Shown: positions 16,545 through 24,164 of the stretch, one piece after another
How the letters are laid out: each line of letters starts with the position of its first letter
How positions within the stretch are numbered: the stretch's first letter is position 1
From: Sphingomonas sp. JUb134
GTDB taxonomy: Bacteria; Pseudomonadota; Alphaproteobacteria; Sphingomonadales; Sphingomonadaceae
Assembly (NCBI RefSeq): GCF_004341505.2
Contig: NZ_SLYP02000001.1
Coordinates: 276,501-340,500 of the forward strand
Reading direction: 5' to 3'
DNA: 64,000 bases
The notes under the pieces: model-generated
Told to the model about the DNA's origin: nothing
Database searches by the model: none
What the model saw: only the letters and a program-made list of their open reading frames with translations
Made by a program: the position numbers and the translations under genes

Positions 16545-16778
16545 TCAGCATCCGGGTTGATCGGTCACCTCGACGCTGGCGACGTCGACGAGCGCGCGCA
16601 GCTTCTCCAGGCTCGCCTCGGCGGGCGGCGCCGCACCTGCCAGCTCCAGACGGATCGCCATGCCGTCGTCCTCCATCGCCGCCGCCAGCGCCACGAACGG
16701 CAGTTCGTGGAGCGCAACGAGATTGACGACGCGCAGCAGCAGCGAGGTGGAGGCGGCGCCGGTGACCGTCACGCGCAT
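16545..16778 (-). CDS. Small ACT-like protein
   Basis: A 77-residue protein beginning MRVTVTGAASTSLLLRVVNL and ending in an alternating beta/alpha pattern with VDVASVEVTD. The predicted beta-alpha-beta layout and the L-R-V-x-N-L pattern resemble an ACT-type ligand-binding subunit such as IlvM. It starts 12 bases after the stop of the leucine-dehydrogenase-like gene, so the two are co-transcribed. An amino-acid-sensing or regulatory role for that enzyme is inferred. Homology was judged by eye only. Confidence 0.6.
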   Translation of the reverse strand: MRVTVTGAASTSLLLRVVNLVALHELPFVALAAAMEDDGMAIRLELAGAAPPAEASLEKLRALVDVASVEVTDQPGC

Positions 16779-16790
16779 CGCCCTTTCCCC

Positions 16791-17849
16791 TCAGGCCGCG
16801 AGCCTCGCCTTGTCGCAAGGCTGCCGCCCCTGGACGATCACCTCGCGCGCGAGCAATGCGGCCGCACGCGCGGGAGAAACCCGCTCCGCCTCCGCCAGGT
16901 CCAGCACCTCGCCCAGCCGCGTGGCGACGCCGTCGACGCGGGACGGCACCACCGCTTCGCTCCAGCCGAGATATTCGGCCGCCACGTTGATGATGCCGCC
17001 GGCGTTGACGACATAGTCGGGTGCGTAGAGCACGCCGCGCTTCGCCAGCAGCTCCCCCACCTCCGCCGAAGCCAGCTGGTTGTTGGCAGCACCGCACACC
17101 ACCTTCGCCTGCAAGCTGGTTGCGGTCGCAACGTTCAGCACACCGCCCAGCGCACAGGGTGCAAAGACATCCGCCCGAACACCGGAGATCGCGCGGGAGG
17201 ACACCAGGACCGCTCCGAAGCGGGTCGCCGCCCGCGCCGCCAGCTCCGATCGAGATTCCGCGATCACCAGCCGCGCACCGGCGGCGTGGAGCAGTTCGCA
17301 CAGCGCCATGCCGACATGGCCGACGCCCTGCACCGCCACCGTCACCTCCGCCAGCGACTTGCCCAGCCGTCGCGCGACCGCCACCTCCATCGCCCGGAAC
17401 ACGCCGCGCGCGGTCCAGGGGGAAGGATCGCCGCCGGGCCGCTCGCCCTGCCGGGGCAGGCCGGCGACGTGGGCCGTCTGCCCTGCGACAACCGCCATGT
17501 CCTCGACGCTGGTGCCGGCATCCTCGGCCGTCACATAGCGCCCGTCGAGCGCTGCGACCGCGCGACCGAACGCCTCGAACAGCTGCGAGCGGCTGAACGG
17601 CGCCTCGGGGAGCATCAGCACGGCCTTGCCGCCTCCCAGCGGCAACCCGGCCAACGCGTTCTTCATCGTCATGCCGGCGGCGAGCCGAAGTGCATCCTCG
17701 CTCGCGGCCGCCTCGTCGGCATAGTGCCACAACCGGCAGCCGCCTGCTGCAGGCCCCAGCGCGGTGGAATGCAGGACGATGAAGCCCCGCAAGCCCGTCT
17801 GCGGGTCGTCGAGCCGGACTACGGCTTCCGGGGGCAGCAATTCATTCAT
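16791..17849 (-). CDS. Leucine/valine/phenylalanine dehydrogenase (Glu/Leu/Phe/Val DH family)
   Basis: A 352-residue cytoplasmic enzyme of the NAD-dependent amino acid dehydrogenase family, which oxidatively deaminates branched-chain or aromatic L-amino acids to 2-oxoacids. It shows the substrate-side block ALGPAAGGCRLWHY, the catalytic-lysine segments MTMKNALAGLPLGGGKAVL (Lys63 and Lys75), DAGTSVEDM, and a Rossmann motif VAVQGVGHVGMALCELL. The C-terminal CGAANNQLA and YVVNAGGIINVAAEYLGW are typical. Length matches leucine dehydrogenases (about 350). It diverges from an Lrp-type regulator and is followed by an ACT-like small protein. Which amino acid it prefers cannot be decided from sequence alone. 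Confidence 0.92.
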   Translation of the reverse strand: MNELLPPEAVVRLDDPQTGLRGFIVLHSTALGPAAGGCRLWHYADEAAASEDALRLAAGMTMKNALAGLPLGGGKAVLMLPEAPFSRSQLFEAFGRAVAALDGRYVTAEDAGTSVEDMAVVAGQTAHVAGLPRQGERPGGDPSPWTARGVFRAMEVAVARRLGKSLAEVTVAVQGVGHVGMALCELLHAAGARLVIAESRSELAARAATRFGAVLVSSRAISGVRADVFAPCALGGVLNVATATSLQAKVVCGAANNQLASAEVGELLAKRGVLYAPDYVVNAGGIINVAAEYLGWSEAVVPSRVDGVATRLGEVLDLAEAERVSPARAAALLAREVIVQGRQPCDKARLAA

Positions 17850-17924
17850 GGCGGGACCTCATCTGTGATGCAGCGAAGCAATAGCTCCAACTGTCAGGGC
17901 GAACTGATCTTTGTTGACCGCAGC

Positions 17925-17943
17925 CTTTGCTGTACTCGCAAAG
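17925..17943. promoter_or_regulatory. Candidate Lrp-type operator
   Basis: Perfect inverted repeat CTTTGC-TGTACTC-GCAAAG in the 126-base gap between the divergent dehydrogenase and Lrp-type genes. It lies 33 bases before the regulator's start codon. Site form and position suit autoregulation and control of the dehydrogenase. Confidence 0.5.
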
Positions 17944-17975
17944 ACTGACCGCTGTTTTCAGTTCTGGAGGATAGT

Positions 17976-18440
17976 TTGACCCAGCCGCTCGACGATGCCG
18001 AACGTCGTATCCTGCGCGTCCTTCAGGAGGACGCGAGCCTGCCCACCGCCGCAGTTGCAGAACGCGTGGGCCTCTCCCCCTCGCCGTGCTGGCGCCGGAT
18101 CGACCGGCTGGAGCGGGATGGCATCATCCGCAAGCGCGTGGCGCTGCTCGACCGGCGCGCCATCGGGCTCAACGCGCACGTCTTTGCGCAAGTGAAGCTC
18201 AACGCCCATGGCCGCGCCCATCTCGACGAGTTCGCCGAGGCGATCCGCGCCTTTCCGGAGGTGCTGGAATGCTATGTCCTGATGGGCCCGGTCGATTTCC
18301 TGATGCGCGTCGTCGCCGAGGACATCGAGGCGTATGAACGCTTCTTCTTCGACAAGCTGTCGCGCGTACCCGGCGTGCAGGAGGTCGTCTCCACCGTCGC
18401 CCTGTCGGAGATCAAGTCGACGACCGTCCTGCCGGTGTGA
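17976..18440 (+). CDS. Lrp/AsnC-family transcriptional regulator
   Basis: A 154-residue regulator with an N-terminal AsnC-type helix-turn-helix (DDAERRILRVLQEDASLPTA, then LSPSPCWRRIDRLERDGII) and a C-terminal RAM/ACT-like ligand domain (VLECYVLMGPVDFLMRVVAE, FFFDKLSRVPGVQEV, STVALSEIKSTTVLPV). It starts at a TTG codon, chosen because GGAGG sits 5 bases ahead and the protein then begins at the usual point. It diverges from the leucine-dehydrogenase-like operon and most likely controls it in response to an amino acid. Confidence 0.93.
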   Translation: MTQPLDDAERRILRVLQEDASLPTAAVAERVGLSPSPCWRRIDRLERDGIIRKRVALLDRRAIGLNAHVFAQVKLNAHGRAHLDEFAEAIRAFPEVLECYVLMGPVDFLMRVVAEDIEAYERFFFDKLSRVPGVQEVVSTVALSEIKSTTVLPV

Positions 18441-18444
18441 TGCC

Positions 18445-20424
18445 TCAATAGTTCAGGTTGTAGCTCATCAGCTTGCCCACCCAGGCGAGCCACAGCACCC
18501 CGATCAGGGCGGCGGCGATCAGGATCGCGCGCAGCCGCTCGCCCCAGCCACGTCCCGGCTGCCAGGTCACTACCGCGTTCCACACGCCCAGCATGGCTCC
18601 CAGGACGGGAACGATCCCCGCGATCTGGAGCGCGCGAATGGTCGCGTCCATGCCGTTGTTATAGACCTCGACCTGCAGCTTCAGGATCGGCGCAAGCACC
18701 GTGTACCAGCCGACGAGGTACATGAGGTCGGCCAGCGCCGCGAGCTGCACCAGCCGGTGGGCGAGCCTCGCCCGGCCCGCCAGCAGATTGGCTGCACCAC
18801 AGCGGCGGCGGATCCAGGCCGACGCCGGCCAGGCGAGCACCGTCGCCAGCAGCACCAGCAGCGAGAACGCCGCGATCACCATGTTGAACACCGGGTTGCG
18901 CGATAACGGTGTCGCCTGCAGGATTTCGACCGGGTTGTGGCTATCAAGGATTGCGCGACGCCCGTTCACCTCCGACACCTGCAGCATCCGGGTGCCGTCC
19001 ACCTCCCGCCACCGGCCCTGCGCGATTTCCCGGAACTTCTGCTCCGGCGCGGACGTCAGGCTGATCGTGCCATCCGGATTCGCGATCACCTGGGTCTGCT
19101 GGACGAGGTAGAAGAGACCGATAAAGCCGCTCTCGACCCGTCGAGAGCCCTCGTAATAGCCCGCAAGCGCTGCAGCATCGGCCGCCGCGCCAGCAATGGC
19201 CGGAGGATTGGTGACGCGGGGCGCCGGGAAATAGCGGTCCAGGAACAGCTGGAACAAGCGCTCCCGCGCGCCATACACCGCCTCATTCTCTCCACGGCTG
19301 TTGAAGCTGGCATAGAAGCCGACCCCTCGCTGCGGCAGCAGGTTGAAATCGGTGTGGAACACGATGGTGTCGCCGCCGTGGCCGATCACCAGCCGCCCGT
19401 TGCGCTGACCCCAGAAAAAGCCGTACGCGAGGGTATCGAACCCGGGCTGCGGCGGGACTGCTGGCGTGTGCATCAGCCGCGCCGTCTCCGGTCGCAGGAT
19501 CTGGGTGTCGCCGAACCGCCCGTCCTGCAGATGCGCGATCATGAAATTGCCCATGTCCGCGCCCGTGGTGCTCGCGGAACCCGCTGGCGCAGTTCCTACC
19601 AGCTCGAACGGCACCGGCGGCATGTCGCTTTGGGGATAGCCCTTGGACATCAGCGGGGCGAACGCCCGGGGCAGCGGCTGGCGGAAGGTCGTGTGGCCCA
19701 TGCGCAGCGGCGCCAGGATATGCTGCTCGACATAGGCGTCATAGGATTGGCCCGAGACCCGCTGGACGATGTAGCCGGCAAGCGCGGTGCCATAGTTGGA
19801 ATAGGCCGGTGCCTCACCCGCGACGAACAGCTGCGGGCGCAGGTTTTCCTTGAGGTAGCGTTCCGTCGTCTTCCACTTGGCGGGATCGGTCGCCATCAGG
19901 TCCTTCAGCCCCTCTTCGAACCCGCCGCGGTGACGCATCAGGTCGTTCAGGGTGATCGCCCGGCCGCCCTTGGGCTCGATCCGGAAATCCAGGTAGCGGT
20001 TGACGTCGGCGTTCAGGTCGAGCTTGCCCGATTCCACCAGCTGCATCACCGCGGTCCAGGTGAACAGCTTGGAGGTGGAGCCGATCCGCATCAGCGTGCG
20101 GTCGACGTCCATCGGCTTCTTGGCCGCCACGTCGGCATAGCCATAACCCTTCTTGAAGAGCACCTGGCCGTCCTTGACCACCACCACTTGCGCACCGGCG
20201 ATCTTGCCTCCCTCCAGCGTGGTCGGAAGGAAGCCGTCCAGCCACGTGCCCACGTCGTTCGCGGTCAGCGCGGCGGCGGCAGCCCCGGCCGGCTGGGCCG
20301 AGGCGGTCGCGGCGGCTGGCACAGCCGGCGCCGCCGGCTGCGGCGCGACGACCATTTCGTTCTGGGCAACCGCCGCCGTTGCGGCAAGCGCGCAGGCAAT
20401 GCCCACCAACCAACGTCGCATCAT
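18445..20424 (-). CDS. Serine hydrolase (class C beta-lactamase fold) with C-terminal membrane domain, paralogue A
   Basis: A 659-residue exported protein. A signal peptide ends near AAVAQ, followed by an Ala/Pro-rich linker. The beta-lactamase/transpeptidase-like domain starts near residue 53. Catalytic motifs are S116-T-S-K119 (GSTSKLFTW), Y-S-N in APAYSNYGTALAGYIV, and the third motif HGGD. After about residue 510 come four or five hydrophobic segments ending at the C-terminus, so the catalytic domain is probably anchored in the inner membrane facing the periplasm. The start overlaps the stop of the upstream gene (ATGA). It is the last gene of the TBDR-dgcN-ykvI-hydrolase operon. Likely acts on D-amino-acid peptides; substrate inferred. 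Confidence 0.85.
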   Translation of the reverse strand: MMRRWLVGIACALAATAAVAQNEMVVAPQPAAPAVPAAATASAQPAGAAAAALTANDVGTWLDGFLPTTLEGGKIAGAQVVVVKDGQVLFKKGYGYADVAAKKPMDVDRTLMRIGSTSKLFTWTAVMQLVESGKLDLNADVNRYLDFRIEPKGGRAITLNDLMRHRGGFEEGLKDLMATDPAKWKTTERYLKENLRPQLFVAGEAPAYSNYGTALAGYIVQRVSGQSYDAYVEQHILAPLRMGHTTFRQPLPRAFAPLMSKGYPQSDMPPVPFELVGTAPAGSASTTGADMGNFMIAHLQDGRFGDTQILRPETARLMHTPAVPPQPGFDTLAYGFFWGQRNGRLVIGHGGDTIVFHTDFNLLPQRGVGFYASFNSRGENEAVYGARERLFQLFLDRYFPAPRVTNPPAIAGAAADAAALAGYYEGSRRVESGFIGLFYLVQQTQVIANPDGTISLTSAPEQKFREIAQGRWREVDGTRMLQVSEVNGRRAILDSHNPVEILQATPLSRNPVFNMVIAAFSLLVLLATVLAWPASAWIRRRCGAANLLAGRARLAHRLVQLAALADLMYLVGWYTVLAPILKLQVEVYNNGMDATIRALQIAGIVPVLGAMLGVWNAVVTWQPGRGWGERLRAILIAAALIGVLWLAWVGKLMSYNLNY

Positions 20425-21999
20425 GGCCGCTCTCCCTCGGGCACGAAGTCCAGGTCCTTGTAATCGAAGCTGAAGTCGGCGATCGGCGACACGGGCTTGG
20501 CGGTTACCCGCGCCACCTTGCCGTCCGCGTCCAGTGCAAAGGTCAGATAGGCCGGCTCGATCGCCGGATCGTCGAAGCGCGCTACGAAGCTGTCGTACTG
20601 GTAATGCTCCAGTCGGCCCGTCATCCCGGGCGTCGTCGTGAAGTCGACCGTCAGCCCCTTTGCATCCGATCGCACCGCCAGCGCGCCGTACCAGGGATCG
20701 ACATAGCGCCCGGCATAGCGCGCTACCGGCAGCGACGGGCCGACCTTGGCGGGCGTCGCCGCCTGCTCGCGCACCACCGCCTCGGCCCCTGCGATCCGGT
20801 TGCGCTTGAACGCGGCGAACCGGGCGGGCCAATCCTGCTTTGGCAGCCCCAGATAATGGTCGAGGAGTTCGTACATGAGGCCATAGCGGGGCTCGATCTC
20901 CTCGCTGTTGATGGCGATGGCAAAGCCGACCTTCTTCTCCGGGATCAACACGACGACGGTCGTGAAGCCGAAGAGGCCGCCCGCATGCCAGATCACCTTG
21001 GCGCCATGGTAGTCGCGAACATCCCATCCCAGCGCGTAGGATTGGTAGCTGGGGGTGATGCCGGCGACCGGCTCCGGATAGGGCTCGATCGGCATTGGCG
21101 TGACCGGCGTCCACATCTCCTTGGCCGCCGCTTCGCTGAACAGTCGCCCCTTGCCTCCGGGCAGCGCGCCCCCCGCCAGCTGGATCTGCAACCAGCGCGC
21201 CATGTCGTTGGCGCCCGCCGCCATCAGCCCCGCGGGGGCGCCCGCCTGTCCCAGCCGGTCGCGCTCGTCTAGCACGCGGACCGGACCGGTGCCGCGCACC
21301 GAGCCGCCAAAGCGCGCGTGCGGCTGCGCCCGGTCCGGCACGGACAACTGCCGCGCCATCTCGGCGGTCGCATTCGGAAAGCCGCCGGGCCGGAACACAT
21401 GCTCGCGCATATAGTCCTCCCAGCTTTGCCCGCTGACAGCCTCGATCACCGCACCCGCAACGATGTAGAGGATGTTGTCATAGGCATAGCCGGAGCGGAA
21501 ACTGGTCGCCGGCTTCAGATAGCGCAGCCGCCGCACCACCTCGGCCCGCGACAGCTTGCCCCGCGGCACCAGCAACAGGTCGCCCGCGCCCAGGCCCAGG
21601 CCGCTGCGATGGACCAGCAGGTCGCGCACCGTCATCTCGCGCGTGACCCCGGGGATCGTACATCTGGAAGCCCGGCAGGTGGTCGATGACCTTGTCGTCC
21701 CAACCGACCTTACCGGCATCGACCAGGGTCGCCAGCGCGGCCACCGTAAACGCCTTGCCGGTCGAGCCGATCATGAACAGCGTGTCGGCGTCGACCTTTG
21801 GCGCCGCCCCTTGCCTGCGCACGCCATAGCCCCTGGCGAGCACGACCTTCCCGTCCTCGACGATCGCGATCGAGATGCCGGGCGTCTCACTGGCGATGCG
21901 GATGGATTCTACGCGTGCGTCGAACCCGGCGGGCGGGTCGGCCAGCGCCGGCGCCCCGGCCAGCAGCAGCGGCAGGGCGAGGAGGCAGCGCTTCATCAT
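20421..21999 (-). pseudogene. Serine hydrolase (SxxK family), frameshifted, paralogue B
   Basis: The N-terminal part reads in one frame: signal peptide MMKRCLLALPLLLAGAPALA, then the SxxK motif STGK in MIGSTGKAFTVAAL, up to KVIDHLPGFQMYDP. The family continuation VTREMTVRDLLVHRSGLGLG is in another frame, and the rest (YDN in YAYDNILYIVAGAVIE, HAG in VIWHAGGLFGF, and a DUF3471-like C-terminus) is intact to the stop. The switch lies at the run CCCCGGGG at 21647-21654 and needs loss of one base to restore a single frame. If the shift is real, translation stops at 21478 after 173 residues. Both ends use ATGA overlaps with neighbours, so the gene was recently functional. A sequencing error in the GC run is an equal possibility. 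Confidence 0.8.
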
Positions 22000-23120
22000 G
22001 GCGTCTCCGGCTGAATCGCCGGGCCCGCGACGCGGCGCAGCGCCACCATCACGAGCAGCGGCAGGACGTAGAGGAGGATCAGGATCCAGGCGAGCGCGCG
22101 ATAGCCCGAGGCGATCAGCGCCACGAGGCCGATGCGCTCGGCGATCAGCATGCACGGCACCAGCAGCGCCAGCGCCGCAAGCGCGCGGACGGCGGGGCGC
22201 AGCACTATCCGCCCCGCGCTTGCATGGGCGATCCGTTCGTTGACGGCGTGCACCGCGCCGCTGCCGCTTTCCAGCAGCGCCGCAAAGATCATGCCCTGAA
22301 ACAGCAGATGGAAGGCGGGGTGGCCGAGCCGGACCAGCATGTGGTCGGACGGCAGCACCGCGCTTGCGATGTCGGGCAGGAATGCTGTCATGCTGACGAA
22401 GAACAACAGCGCCGGCAGCATCGCCAGCGGGGCTGCGATCATCCCGGCGACCACCGCGTCGCGGCCTGACCGGAAATGCCGCGTCACTGGCAGCACGATC
22501 ACCGCACCTACGACGTTGTAGCCGGCGTAGGTGATACCCCCCAGCGCCCAGTCGCCCGATGGTGCGGGCGCGCTCGCAAAAGCCGCGACGATGCGGTCGC
22601 CGACACCGGTCAGCGCCAGCAGCAGGAAGGCTGCATAGGTTGCGTAGAGCAGCACCGAGACCCAGACGAACACCCGCTCGACCCCGGCATTGCCCCAGGC
22701 GACGCAGGCGACGATCCCGACCATCAGCGCAAGCGTTCCCGCAAACGGCGGCGCCCCCAGCGTGGCGTCGGCGATCGCCCCCGCCGCGGCCCCGAAAACG
22801 GCGAGGATCAGGACGATGAACACCAGGTACGCCGCCTCGAACGCCACCCATCCGCGCCCGAGCAGCGCCTGGAAGAAGGTACGATAATCGCGCGCGCCGA
22901 TCTTGTGGGCGAGGTGAAAGGTCGCGGCCGCCACCGCCGCCCAGATGAGCGTCGCCAGCAGCATTGCCGCGAGGCCGCCCCAAGGGCCCGCCGGCAGGAA
23001 GAACTCGGCGATCTCGCGGCCGGTCGCATAGCCGCCGCCGATCACCACCGCCTTGAATGCGAGCCCCGGCAGCACGAACCGGTGAAACCGGTCGGCCGCG
23101 ACAGGGCTCAGCCCTGGCAT
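21996..23120 (-). CDS. YkvI-family membrane transporter (APC-like)
   Basis: A 374-residue inner-membrane protein with about ten hydrophobic segments. The first segment carries FKAVVIGGGYATGREIAEFF, typical of YkvI-type members of the amino acid/polyamine/cation superfamily. Later blocks include IGARDYRTFFQALLGRGW and GGITYAGYNVVGAVIVLPV. The family has no firmly assigned substrate. It overlaps the dgcN stop by 13 bases and the following hydrolase start by ATGA, so it is tightly co-expressed with D-amino-acid genes. Transport of D-glutamate or a related amino acid is the natural hypothesis. Confidence 0.8.
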   Translation of the reverse strand: MPGLSPVAADRFHRFVLPGLAFKAVVIGGGYATGREIAEFFLPAGPWGGLAAMLLATLIWAAVAAATFHLAHKIGARDYRTFFQALLGRGWVAFEAAYLVFIVLILAVFGAAAGAIADATLGAPPFAGTLALMVGIVACVAWGNAGVERVFVWVSVLLYATYAAFLLLALTGVGDRIVAAFASAPAPSGDWALGGITYAGYNVVGAVIVLPVTRHFRSGRDAVVAGMIAAPLAMLPALLFFVSMTAFLPDIASAVLPSDHMLVRLGHPAFHLLFQGMIFAALLESGSGAVHAVNERIAHASAGRIVLRPAVRALAALALLVPCMLIAERIGLVALIASGYRALAWILILLYVLPLLVMVALRRVAGPAIQPETP

Positions 23121-24160
23121 GCGTCGAGCAGCCGTTCGAAGGCGTCACCGCCCCGGATCGGATCCGCCGCCGGCAGCCCCAGCCGCGCGCCCGTATCGGC
23201 GATGACATCGACCGCCTCTTGCTCGGTCATGCCGCCGGTGTTGAGGCTGATCCCGACGCAGCGGATTGCGGGGTTGGTCAGCCGCCCCACCAGCACCGTC
23301 TGTTCGATCACCGCCTCGATCGGCGGCACTGAATAGCCTGGCGTTCCCAGGATGCCCTGCCGGCCGGGCTGATGGCAGACCACGAACTCGTCAGGCTGGC
23401 TGCCGTGGAGCAGGGCCAACGACACCGCGGCATAGGCGGGATGGAACAGTGATCCCTGCCCCTCGATCACGTCGAGATGATCGGGCGCGGCATCCGGGCT
23501 CAGCAGCTCGGCAGCACCTGCGGCGAAATCCGCGATCACCGCGTCGATCGCGATCCCTCGGCCGGCAATCATGATTCCGGTCTGTCCGCTCGCGCGAAAG
23601 GTCGCATCGATACCGCGCGCGGTCAGCCCACGTGCGATCGCCAGGGCGGTGTATTTCTTGCCCAGCGCACAATCGGTGCCGACCGTCAGCAAGCGCCGGC
23701 CCGAACGCTTGCGCCCGGTCGCGATCGGCAGATTTGCCGGTGGCACGCGCAGGTCGTGCAGGCGCACGCCGTGCTTGATCGCCGCTTCACGCAACGCATC
23801 GATCTCGCTCAGCCGACGATGCATGCCGGCCACCAGGTCGAGCCCAGCCTCGATCGCCCCCAGCAGCTCCGGCATCCAGCCCGGCGGGATCACCCCGCCC
23901 TGGTTGGCCACCCCAATCACCATTGCCCGCGCGCCGCGCGCCGCCGCCTCTGCCGGCGTCAGCCGCTCCAGCCCCGTGGTGACGGTCGCGGTCGGCAGCG
24001 CATGTTCGCCGATGCAGCGATCGCCGGCCCAGTCCCGCAGGCCGAAGGCGGTCTTGGCAAAGCCCGGTTCGGTGACATCGCCCAGGAACAGCAGATAGGG
24101 CGCTGGCAGCGCATGCACCCCGCTGACGGTCGGGGAAACGGCAGGCCCGGCGTCCGTCAC
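23108..24160 (-). CDS. dgcN: DgcN-type DUF1611 protein (D-glutamate N-acetyltransferase)
   Basis: A 350-residue cytoplasmic DUF1611 protein with an N-terminal domain (LFLGDVTEPGFAKTAFGLRD) and a P-loop-like C-terminal domain (TVGTDCALGKKYTALAIARG, residues 159-178). Other blocks are RASGQTGIMIAGRGIAIDAV and VIEGQGSLFHPAYAAVSLAL. DgcN has been described as the D-glutamate N-acetyltransferase that works with the racemase DgcA in alphaproteobacterial D-Glu catabolism. A dgcA-like gene is present 3.6 kb away in the same cluster, which supports the assignment. It starts with GTG 4 bases after the TBDR stop. The older reading as a generic DUF1611 nucleotide-binding protein remains possible. Confidence 0.85.
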   Translation of the reverse strand: MTDAGPAVSPTVSGVHALPAPYLLFLGDVTEPGFAKTAFGLRDWAGDRCIGEHALPTATVTTGLERLTPAEAAARGARAMVIGVANQGGVIPPGWMPELLGAIEAGLDLVAGMHRRLSEIDALREAAIKHGVRLHDLRVPPANLPIATGRKRSGRRLLTVGTDCALGKKYTALAIARGLTARGIDATFRASGQTGIMIAGRGIAIDAVIADFAAGAAELLSPDAAPDHLDVIEGQGSLFHPAYAAVSLALLHGSQPDEFVVCHQPGRQGILGTPGYSVPPIEAVIEQTVLVGRLTNPAIRCVGISLNTGGMTEQEAVDVIADTGARLGLPAADPIRGGDAFERLLDACQG

Positions 24161-24164
24161 GACC

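Noticed and set aside
18901..18915. GATAACGGTGTC as a third LacI-type site
   Set aside because: It lies deep inside the serine hydrolase coding region and only one half-site matches.
23108..24160. DgcN-like gene as a cobyrinic-acid or dethiobiotin synthetase because of its P-loop
   Set aside because: The N-terminal domain and motifs follow DUF1611/DgcN, and the neighbours concern D-amino acids, not cofactors.
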